Positions 1-5,203 of a stretch of 5,619 bases of DNA are shown here, one piece after another; the first letter of the stretch is position 1, and each line of letters opens with the position of its first letter. The position numbers and the translations under genes were made by a program. The stretch lies in contig CANKHS010000096.1 in the NCBI GenBank assembly GCA_947481755.1, positions 1-5,619 of the forward strand. Direction: 5' to 3'. A model generated the notes under the pieces. The model was not told the DNA's origin. It searched no databases and saw only the letters and a program-made list of their open reading frames with translations. Source of the stretch: Actinomycetota bacterium (lineage in GTDB: Bacteria > Actinomycetota > Thermoleophilia > Gaiellales > F1-60-MAGs149).

Positions 1-204
1 GCGAATCGCGCGATCGATCTCGGACGCGATGTGCGGGCCGGCAGGGCACCCCATCGACGTCAGCGAGTACGTGGCGTGGACATTCTTGGCCTCGTCAATT
101 TCGACCTCGTACACGAGACCAATGTCGACGATACCCATCATTAGCTCGGGGTCCTCAACCTGGTTGAGTGCGTCGAGCACGATTTGCTTAGTAACTTCGC
201 TCAT
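1..204 (-). CDS. DUF59/MIP18-family metal-sulfur cluster assembly factor (SufT/PaaD-like), 3' end cut by window
   Basis: The first 68 residues are visible; the C-terminus lies beyond the left edge. Family members of about 100 residues are small cytoplasmic proteins that help assemble or deliver Fe-S clusters (SufT, PaaD, eukaryotic MIP18/CIA2). Visible family features are an N-terminal helix, the DPEL motif (residues 18-21), the VDIGLVY strand (26-32), a beta-strand around HATYSLTS, and the conserved GCP turn with Cys53 (MGCPAGPHI), the residue usually linked to function. The ATG at 204 is supported by an AAGGA Shine-Dalgarno seven bases upstream and by the typical family N-terminus. It starts 44 bases after the stop of the upstream crotonase gene on the same strand, so it is probably the next gene of that operon. 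Family membership is firm. Whether it serves the SUF pathway, an aromatic-CoA oxygenase or something else cannot be told here. Confidence 0.9.
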   Translation of the reverse strand, partial: MSEVTKQIVLDALNQVEDPELMMGIVDIGLVYEVEIDEAKNVHATYSLTSMGCPAGPHIASEIDRAIR

Positions 205-211
205 GCCTACA

Positions 212-216
212 TCCTT
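212..216 (-). promoter_or_regulatory. Ribosome binding site of the DUF59 gene
   Basis: On the minus strand this reads AAGGA, seven bases before the ATG at 204. It supports that start and independent translation initiation despite the short gap to the preceding gene. Confidence 0.6.
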
Positions 217-248
217 CGCGTGAACTCATAGGGTAGCCGACGCGCCCG

Positions 249-956
249 TCACGAGCCAAGGCGATCGGGCAATTGTCGATCGGGCCAGATATCGAGGAAC
301 GCCGCACGCTCGTCGCCGGTCGCCGACGCGAGCTTGATTGCAGCAAGCGCTCCACGGTCCGAGCCAGCCATGTCGGCGGCTCGCTGCTCTGCCCAGGCCA
401 GCTGCGCATCGGCCGCGACGATTGCATCGACGAGACCAGCTGCGAGAGCCTCATCTGCACCGACACGTGCGCGAGTCGCAAGGTATTCGAGCGTCTTCGG
501 GCGCCCCACCAGCAATTCGAGGCGCACCAGCCCACCAAAGCCGGGCATCAGACCAAAGCCCGCGTGCACAAACCGCAGCTCGGCATCGGGCGCAGCAATC
601 CTCCAGTCAGCCGCGAGTGCCAGCTCGGCGCCGCCACCCACCGCGTGTCCAGGCAGGCAGGCTACTACCAGCAGGGGCAGTTCCTCGAGCAGGTCGCAGA
701 GTTCGGTACCGCGATCGGTCAGCGTCTCCCCCGTCTCGTCCAGCTCTTCCCACTCGCGAATCGCAGCGCCCGAACAGAACACACCGTCTGCGCCCGTTAG
801 CATCAGAAGGCGCACAGACTCGGTCGCGGCGGCCTCGAGGGCGAAACGCGTAATCAACGTCGCCGCCTCTGGACCCAACGCGTTGCGCGTGGTCGCATCG
901 TCGATGGTGATGACGGCGAGTGCGTCGCGGATCTCAAAACGAACTGGAACTGTCAT
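249..956 (-). CDS. Enoyl-CoA hydratase/isomerase (crotonase) family protein, ethylmalonyl-CoA decarboxylase (ECHDC1)-like
   Basis: A 235-residue single-domain crotonase-fold protein, near the usual 250-260. The family binds acyl-CoA thioesters and stabilises an enolate in an oxyanion hole. Seen here: the first oxyanion segment GVFCSGAA (58-65), the second in GHAVGGGAEL (103-112) with the first catalytic-type Glu at 111, and the downstream MPGFGG loop (137-142). The position of the second hydratase Glu (usually in a PEI motif) is His131 in RFVH. From memory, RFVHxxxG followed by a PxxGG loop, plus the late ERxxxxxxW segment (216-224), matches vertebrate ECHDC1, which decarboxylates ethylmalonyl- and methylmalonyl-CoA. 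I therefore doubt simple hydratase activity; decarboxylase or proofreading activity is inference. The ATG at 956 gives a normal family N-terminus (MTVPVRFEIRD) but has no good Shine-Dalgarno. The gene starts 27 bases after, and in the same frame as, the TAG stop of the CcmI-like gene. It is presumably co-transcribed with the ccm genes without an obvious functional link. Confidence 0.9.
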   Translation of the reverse strand: MTVPVRFEIRDALAVITIDDATTRNALGPEAATLITRFALEAAATESVRLLMLTGADGVFCSGAAIREWEELDETGETLTDRGTELCDLLEELPLLVVACLPGHAVGGGAELALAADWRIAAPDAELRFVHAGFGLMPGFGGLVRLELLVGRPKTLEYLATRARVGADEALAAGLVDAIVAADAQLAWAEQRAADMAGSDRGALAAIKLASATGDERAAFLDIWPDRQLPDRLGS

Positions 957-983
957 GGCGGCAGCGTACCGGGAAGCCTCTAC

Positions 984-1283
984 CTAGCCAACAGGAGGTA
1001 TTTCGGCATCCAACTTGCGGATCGCCTCCGCCGCACGCGCACGATAATCCGCGACCAGCTCGGCGTAGTCCTCGTCACCGATGTGGTGCGTGGCGTGGTC
1101 GACTTCGAGTTCCTTGAGTGCCCCGAGTGCGAGGTCACGCTCTTCGCGGAGCGCCAGACGACGGCGCTGACCCTCGGTAAACGGATCGAGCTGGTCGCCC
1201 GCCGAGGCGGGACGCACCAGTGGCCAGGCGACACCGATAACGACAGCGAGCGCAATCAGGCCAAGGACGAGAGCGGCAATCAT
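984..1283 (-). CDS. Short CcmI-like membrane-anchored coiled-coil protein, putative cytochrome c maturation accessory
   Basis: A 99-residue protein with one N-terminal hydrophobic segment (about residues 2-20, ending before PLVRP), a short linker, and a charged, Leu/Ala/Glu/Arg-rich helical region (about 38-92) that probably forms a coiled coil. The pattern LREERDLALGALKELEVDH followed by IGDEDYAEL resembles the membrane-proximal part of CcmI/CycH, which chaperones apocytochrome c to the haem ligation complex. The TPR region of full-length CcmI (about 400 residues) is absent, and there is no cysteine, so it is not CcmH or CcmG. The ATG at 1283 shares one base with the ccmF stop (TGATG) and lies seven bases after AGGAG, implying translational coupling. 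An in-frame GTG at 1286 would add one residue but sits only four bases from AGGAG. The CcmI assignment rests on pattern and position, so it is moderate. Confidence 0.75.
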   Translation of the reverse strand: MIAALVLGLIALAVVIGVAWPLVRPASAGDQLDPFTEGQRRRLALREERDLALGALKELEVDHATHHIGDEDYAELVADYRARAAEAIRKLDAEIPPVG

Positions 1284-3274
1284 CACGACTCTCCTGGCAG
1301 TGGCTCTTCGGCGTAGCGGCGCAAGATCCGGCGCGCCTCGCGCTCGTCGGGCCAGACGCAGAGGATGACACCACCGACGAAGAAGAAGCCGGCAATCCAG
1401 AGCAGTCCAACCACTGGCTTGTAGAACGCCTTGATCTGGACCGCGCCATCGCCACGGATGCCGTCGAGAATGATGAAGAGGTCGCCCGCAGTCATCGTCG
1501 TGCGAATGGCCACCTCATTCGAGGTCGTCTGCTCACGGATGTACGCGCGCTTTGCCGGCTTGAGCGTGCCGAGGCTACTGCCGTCGCTCGTGACGTTGAG
1601 GACCGCTGCCCGCTCAACGTAGTTCGGACCGCGCGTCTTCTCGACTCCCGAGAACGTCAGGACGTTGCTGCCGACCGTGAGTGACTGCCCCGGCTTAAGC
1701 AGACCCTCGGCGCGCGTCTCGTAGGCGCTCGAGCCGATTGCGCCGATCACGAACAGGATCACGCCGAGGTGCACGATGTAGCCGCCGTACCGCCGACGAT
1801 TGCGCCCAATCAGGTGCAGCAGCGCCACCAGCCAGTTCTCGCCATGGATACTGCGGCGGGCTGCGGCGCCACGCACGAACTCGCTCAGGATCGTCACCGT
1901 CACGAAGGCGCAGACACTGCCAGCGGCAACACCAGGCCATGACGAGTCGAGTCCAAAGCCGATCATGACGCCTCCAGCAATCAGGCCAGCGACCACGGGC
2001 CAGAGAAACGAGCGTCGCAGTTGCTTAAGCGACGCGCGACGCCAGGCAATCAACGGGCCAACGCCCATCAGGAATAGGAGCGGAATGCCGAAGGCAACCA
2101 CGAAGAAGACGTAGAACGGCGTCGAGACGGTCTCGCGTACCGACCCGACGGCCTCGGTCAAGAGCGGGAAGATGACGCCCCAGAGGACGGCGAAAGCGAG
2201 TCCGACGAGCAGCAGGTTGTTGAACAGGAACGTGGCCTCACGACTGACGAGCGACTCGATGCGCTGATCGGCCTTCAACAGCGGCAGGCGCCAGAGGATG
2301 AGCCCGAACGCTCCCCCAAGCACGGCAGCAAGGGCGAACACGAAGTACCAGCCGATGTTGGTCGAGACGAAGGCGTGGATCGACGAGAGGATGCCGCTGC
2401 GCGTCAGGAAGGTTCCGAAGATCGACAACGCGAACGCGCCAGAGATCAGACAGATGTTCCAAACCTTGAGCATGCCCTTGCGCTCCTGCACCATCACCGA
2501 GTGCAAGAAGGCGGTCGCGACAAGCCACGGCATGAGCGCCGCATTCTCGACTGGATCCCAGGCCCAGAAGCCGCCCCAGCCAACCTCCGTGTATGCCCAA
2601 TGCGAGCCGAGCAACATGCCGATACCCAGAAAGCCCCACGAGGCGAGCGTCCAACGCCGAGAGGCGACGAGCCAACGCGCGTCGGTGCGGCCGGCGATCA
2701 TCGCGGCCATCGCGAGCGCGAACGGGATCGCGAGTCCGACGTAGCCGAGGTAGAGCGCGGGCGGATGGATCGCCATATACGGGTTCTGCAGCGATGGGTT
2801 GAGCCCCAACCCATCGGCGGGAGCCAGTTGCGTGACGAATGGACTCGCCGGCACAACCAGCAACACGAGGAAGAATGCGCCGATCAGCGCCAAGACCATG
2901 ATCAACCACGGCTGCAACTCACCAAGCGCCCGTCGCGTGGCGCGAAGGGCGAGCAGGCTGAAGGCCCCAAGGATTGTCACCCACAGCAGCAACGAGCCGG
3001 CCTGCGAACCCCACCAGGCCGTAAACATGTAGCCCGCTGGCAAGGATCGTGACGTCGTGTCGGCAACGACTTTGAACGAGAAGTCGTGAGTAAAGATCGC
3101 GTAGAGGAAGATCGCGTCGGCGATCACGACGAGTGCGAGGATTGCCCAGAGCGCGTTACGGGCGCTGGTCAGAAAACGTCGATCGCGCCCGAGACCAGCA
3201 AACAATCCACCGGCAGCCGCATAGATCGCGAGCAGCAGCGCAAGGATCAATGCACCTTGGCCGATCAGTGCCAC
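1283..3274 (-). CDS. ccmF: Cytochrome c haem lyase subunit CcmF
   Basis: A 663-residue polytopic membrane protein of the usual CcmF length (about 650). It is the core haem lyase of System I: it takes haem from CcmE and joins it to apocytochrome c cysteines on the outer face of the membrane. The tryptophan-rich WWD domain is intact at about 233-250 (WGGFWAWDPVENAALMPW). The four functional histidines of E. coli CcmF (173, 261, 303, 491) have clear counterparts: His170 (IHPPALYLGYVGL), His258 (FLHSVMVQE) and His300 (SSIHAF), the last just after the conserved GTFLTRSG, plus His502 (GGYIVHLG). The second and last would be the transmembrane ligands of the resident haem b. A long extracytoplasmic segment (about 517-618) precedes the last membrane helix (619-640) and a charged cytoplasmic tail. 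The start is GTG at 3274 with AGGAG eight bases upstream. The gene begins 19 bases after the ccmE stop and ends overlapping the CcmI-like start. Nothing suggests inactivation. Confidence 0.97.
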   Translation of the reverse strand: MALIGQGALILALLLAIYAAAGGLFAGLGRDRRFLTSARNALWAILALVVIADAIFLYAIFTHDFSFKVVADTTSRSLPAGYMFTAWWGSQAGSLLLWVTILGAFSLLALRATRRALGELQPWLIMVLALIGAFFLVLLVVPASPFVTQLAPADGLGLNPSLQNPYMAIHPPALYLGYVGLAIPFALAMAAMIAGRTDARWLVASRRWTLASWGFLGIGMLLGSHWAYTEVGWGGFWAWDPVENAALMPWLVATAFLHSVMVQERKGMLKVWNICLISGAFALSIFGTFLTRSGILSSIHAFVSTNIGWYFVFALAAVLGGAFGLILWRLPLLKADQRIESLVSREATFLFNNLLLVGLAFAVLWGVIFPLLTEAVGSVRETVSTPFYVFFVVAFGIPLLFLMGVGPLIAWRRASLKQLRRSFLWPVVAGLIAGGVMIGFGLDSSWPGVAAGSVCAFVTVTILSEFVRGAAARRSIHGENWLVALLHLIGRNRRRYGGYIVHLGVILFVIGAIGSSAYETRAEGLLKPGQSLTVGSNVLTFSGVEKTRGPNYVERAAVLNVTSDGSSLGTLKPAKRAYIREQTTSNEVAIRTTMTAGDLFIILDGIRGDGAVQIKAFYKPVVGLLWIAGFFFVGGVILCVWPDEREARRILRRYAEEPLPGES
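1291..1295 (-). promoter_or_regulatory. Ribosome binding site of the CcmI-like gene, inside the ccmF 3' end
   Basis: AGGAG on the minus strand lies within the last codons of ccmF. Its seven-base spacing favours the ATG at 1283 over the GTG at 1286. Confidence 0.6.
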
Positions 3275-3282
3275 GTCACGTA

Positions 3283-3287
3283 CTCCT
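3283..3287 (-). promoter_or_regulatory. Ribosome binding site deciding the GTG start of ccmF
   Basis: AGGAG on the minus strand, eight bases before the GTG at 3274, in the 19-base gap between ccmE and ccmF. It supports the unusual GTG start, which gives an N-terminus (MALIGQGALILALLLAIYAA) that leads directly into the first membrane helix. Confidence 0.65.
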
Positions 3288-3293
3288 GACAGC

Positions 3294-3749
3294 TCAGGAC
3301 GAGCCCGACGACGTCGAGGTCGTCGCCTTGTCCTGATACTTCGATGGACACTTGGTCACCAGTGTGTCCGGGATGGCGGTAAAGACGCCGTTCTTGAAGG
3401 TGCCGTCGATCACAATCGCCCGCCCGACGCGGTACGCGTCGGGGACGGCACCGTGATATTCGACGGGCATCGTGGCGGCATGCTCGTTGTCTTGCAAGAT
3501 AAAGCGCATCCCGTGCGGATCTGCGGCGTCGCCACTCGTCTCGGTGACCTTGCCTTCAAGGCGCACCTTCTGGCCGTCATAGCCCGTCGAGGCCTGAGCA
3601 ACACCAAGCACAGGAATCGACGAATCGGCGAAGGCCGTGTAGACGGCGAACGTGCCGAGAAGCGACGCAACAGCCAATGCGATCACCAGCCGGACGTGTC
3701 GAATGCCGGGTTTGGGATTCTCGGGAGTTGCGGGCGCGGCATCGCTCAT
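3294..3749 (-). CDS. ccmE: Cytochrome c maturation haem chaperone CcmE, CxxxY variant
   Basis: A 151-residue protein of normal CcmE length. CcmE is a membrane-anchored haem chaperone that binds haem covalently after CcmABCD action and hands it to CcmF. Visible order: a short cytoplasmic tail (1-18), one membrane helix (about 19-40), then the OB-fold beta domain with GQKVRLEGKV (59-68), a MRFILQDNEHAATMPVEYHG stretch (81-100) typical of the family, and VIDGTFKNGVFTA (113-125). The haem-binding position, HxxxY in E. coli (His130, Tyr134), is here Cys134-Pro-Ser-Lys-Tyr138. This CxxxY form is known from archaea and Desulfovibrio-type systems. A Ser/Thr-rich tail ends the protein. The ATG at 3749 has no Shine-Dalgarno. 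A TAGAAT box lies 10-15 bases upstream, so a near-leaderless transcript is possible; a four-codon reading frame (MSNA) from 3760 also overlaps this start as ATGA. The gene directly precedes ccmF, as usual. Confidence 0.95.
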   Translation of the reverse strand: MSDAAPATPENPKPGIRHVRLVIALAVASLLGTFAVYTAFADSSIPVLGVAQASTGYDGQKVRLEGKVTETSGDAADPHGMRFILQDNEHAATMPVEYHGAVPDAYRVGRAIVIDGTFKNGVFTAIPDTLVTKCPSKYQDKATTSTSSGSS

Positions 3750-3758
3750 GCGTTGCTC

Positions 3759-3764
3759 ATTCTA
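3759..3764 (-). promoter_or_regulatory. Candidate -10 box for ccmE (TAGAAT)
   Basis: On the minus strand TAGAAT differs from TATAAT at one position. It ends ten bases before the ccmE ATG, which would put the 5' end within a few bases of the start codon. No convincing -35 hexamer is seen 16-18 bases further upstream, so this is only a candidate internal promoter; read-through from the upstream hypothetical gene is the alternative. Confidence 0.3.
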
Positions 3765-3797
3765 TCGGAGGCCTGACGGTTCTGGCCCACTCGCGAA

Positions 3798-4022
3798 CTA
3801 CGCGGCTTCGGGACGCGCGCCATCGATGCGTAGCAATTCGTCACGCATCTCGGCACGGTCGATGTACGACATCGCATCGGCGTACCCCTGGCTGTAGGCG
3901 GTCCGCAAATACCACCCGATAATCTCGGGATCCCACTGCTCGCGGGGCACTTCGAAGAGCTCCGCCCACAGCCCTGCCAGGCGTAGATCGAGCAGCCGCG
4001 CGAGGTCCTCATGTCGTTCCAC
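3798..4022 (-). CDS. Small conserved-looking hypothetical protein (74 aa)
   Basis: I do not recognise a named family. The 74-residue product is acidic, mostly helical, and lacks cysteine, a signal peptide and membrane segments, so it should be cytoplasmic. It looks like a real protein. It has an amphipathic Leu-rich N-terminal helix (MERHEDLARLLDLRLAGLWA), then EVPREQWDPEIIGWYLRTAY (24-43), then a GYADAM segment (46-51). The spaced Trp, Tyr and Gly residues are what one expects of a selected fold. The start is GTG at 4022; an in-frame TAG four codons upstream rules out a longer form. There is no Shine-Dalgarno, but a TAnnnT box lies 10-15 bases upstream, so the mRNA may be nearly leaderless. 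The stop is 48 bases before ccmE on the same strand, making this the probable first gene of the ccm operon in the window. A link to cytochrome maturation is suggested by position only. Confidence 0.7.
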   Translation of the reverse strand: MERHEDLARLLDLRLAGLWAELFEVPREQWDPEIIGWYLRTAYSQGYADAMSYIDRAEMRDELLRIDGARPEAA

Positions 4023-4081
4023 CTGTGAGGCACGCTACTCGCGACACCGGACAGTGACCGAAATCGGCATACTTTGCGGCC
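4023..4081. promoter_or_regulatory. Divergent intergenic promoter region
   Basis: These 59 bases separate the GTG start of the minus-strand hypothetical gene from the ATG start of the plus-strand serine hydrolase, so promoters for both directions should lie here or reach into the neighbouring genes. Neither start has a Shine-Dalgarno. On the plus strand TACTTT (4070-4075) fits TAnnnT exactly at -12 to -7 if transcription starts at the ATG. On the minus strand TAGCGT (4037-4032) would place the 5' end about three bases before the GTG. No clear -35 hexamers or operator palindrome are seen. A short CCGA-AA-TCGG symmetry at 4058-4067 is too small to call. Confidence 0.45.
4070..4075 (+). promoter_or_regulatory. 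Candidate -10 box (TAnnnT) for a leaderless serine hydrolase mRNA
   Basis: TACTTT ends six bases before the ATG at 4082. This is the spacing expected when the A of the start codon is the first transcribed base, a common arrangement in actinobacteria. The absence of a Shine-Dalgarno agrees. The match is short and could be chance. Confidence 0.35.
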
Positions 4082-5203
4082 ATGGCAATCGCCTTCACCG
4101 TTGATGCACCAAAGTCGTTTGAGGCCAACCCGGGCCTGATCTCGTTCCATGCCCGCAAACCAGTGGATACGTTGGAGGTGCGCGTCAACGGCAAGCGCTA
4201 CAAGGTGGTGGCGCTCACAAGCCCGCAGCGCAAGGCGACGATCGGCCCGCTCGGCCTCCCGTCGCAGGATCTGACGATCACGGTGACGGGCTTTCGAGAC
4301 GGCAAGGTTGTTGGACGACAGACTGCAACGAACGTTCTGGGCCTACCGAAGGCGTCGATGACGATCCTCCCGATCACCAAGACACCTCCCCTCACCCAAC
4401 GCCGTATGCGACGTCTGCCTCACCCCGGCGGAACCGTTGCCGCGTGGACCGTCAATCTCGCATCCGGACTCGGCGCGTCGTATAACGCCGGCGCACGCTT
4501 TACGGCTGCCAGCACGGCCAAGCTGCCGATCATGATCGACCTGCTGATGATCACAAAGCGCGACATCGTTGGCTCGAGCAGTTGGGGTTCGTTGCAGGCG
4601 ATGATTCGCAGCTCGTCAAACGATGCCGCCAATACGGTCCTCGAATACATCGGAGGTAGCACGACCAGTGGTGGCGCCCAGGTAACGGCGATGGCACACC
4701 GACTTGGAGCGCTTCATACCGATACTGCTGCGGGCTATCTCGCGGGACAGGACCGCAAGGGGACCAATCCCCCCGTGCAGATCAACGCACAGCCCGAGGT
4801 TCCCTGCTGCAAGGAAACGACGGCGCACGATCTTGGGATCTTGATGCAGCAGATCGTTGAGGCCACCGCGGGCAAAGGCCGCGCGCATCGTCTTGGTCTA
4901 ACTGCCCGCGATGCCCGCGTGGCGCTTTGGCTGCTCGCACACACGTCGAATCCCGGCCTGTTTGAGCCATGGACACAGTGGATTACCGCACACAAGATTG
5001 GTGATGTCGACCGAGCGTGGCATGACGTTGCTGCCATCTTTACCCCACAGGGCCCACTGATCACTGTCGCGATGACGTACAACGAAAACGGGATCAATCA
5101 GTCGACGTCGGCCGAATACGGCAAACGTGTTCTCCACACCGCTCTGACGGGACTCCAGGCACCACCCCCCAAGCCCGAACGCCCGATACCATTTCATACG
5201 TGA
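4082..5203 (+). CDS. Class A beta-lactamase/DD-peptidase-fold serine hydrolase with N-terminal beta domain, no signal peptide
   Basis: A 373-residue protein in two parts. Residues about 5-96 are beta-rich and look like an Ig-like domain (for example VDTLEVRVNGKRYKVVAL and the LTITVTG strand). Residues about 115-357 carry the penicillin-recognising serine hydrolase motifs in order: SxxK as Ser144-Thr-Ala-Lys147 (FTAASTAKLPI), SxN as Ser178-Ser-Asn180 (MIRSSSNDAAN), TTAHDLGIL (247-254 region) as in class A enzymes, and KxG as Lys305-Ile-Gly307 (WITAHKIGDVD). The family acylates a serine with peptidoglycan-like or beta-lactam substrates. No Glu is found at the omega-loop position expected for Glu166, so hydrolytic beta-lactamase activity is doubtful. 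The N-terminus (MAIAFTVDAPK) has no signal peptide. An in-frame TGA nine codons upstream and the adjacent divergent gene exclude a longer form, which is odd because the usual substrate lies outside the cytoplasm. A Cys-Cys pair sits at 242-243. The stop overlaps the P-type ATPase start. Confidence 0.88.
   Translation: MAIAFTVDAPKSFEANPGLISFHARKPVDTLEVRVNGKRYKVVALTSPQRKATIGPLGLPSQDLTITVTGFRDGKVVGRQTATNVLGLPKASMTILPITKTPPLTQRRMRRLPHPGGTVAAWTVNLASGLGASYNAGARFTAASTAKLPIMIDLLMITKRDIVGSSSWGSLQAMIRSSSNDAANTVLEYIGGSTTSGGAQVTAMAHRLGALHTDTAAGYLAGQDRKGTNPPVQINAQPEVPCCKETTAHDLGILMQQIVEATAGKGRAHRLGLTARDARVALWLLAHTSNPGLFEPWTQWITAHKIGDVDRAWHDVAAIFTPQGPLITVAMTYNENGINQSTSAEYGKRVLHTALTGLQAPPPKPERPIPFHT

Noticed and set aside
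205..248. Possible terminator between the crotonase and DUF59 genes
   Set aside because: I see no GC-rich stem followed by a T-run in either orientation, only the Shine-Dalgarno of the DUF59 gene.
262..285. Nine-base direct repeat CGATCGGGC near the end of the crotonase gene
   Set aside because: It lies in coding sequence and follows from the repeated Pro-Asp-Arg codons at the C-terminus. It is too short to be an attachment site or operator.
334..987. Plus-strand 217-codon open frame antisense to the crotonase gene
   Set aside because: It is Ser/Ala/Arg-rich with no motif. The minus strand carries an unmistakable crotonase over the same bases.
992..999. Plus-strand AGGAGG-like sequence
   Set aside because: It lies antisense in the CcmI-like gene's last codons and no credible plus-strand gene follows it.
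2238..2909. Minus-strand 223-codon frame inside ccmF
   Set aside because: It is an alternative frame of ccmF with Arg-rich composition, and ccmF itself is intact and continuous, so there is no frameshift.
2375..3052. Plus-strand 225-codon open frame antisense to ccmF
   Set aside because: The product is a low-complexity Arg/Gln/Glu/His-rich string without a recognisable fold, lying entirely opposite the strongly conserved ccmF, including its WWD region. It is a by-product of high GC.
3746..4150. Minus-strand frame spanning the hypothetical gene, the intergenic region and the hydrolase start
   Set aside because: It overlaps both the 74-residue gene and the hydrolase 5' end and has no protein-like pattern. 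Its MSNA end matters only as the possible mini-leader before ccmE.
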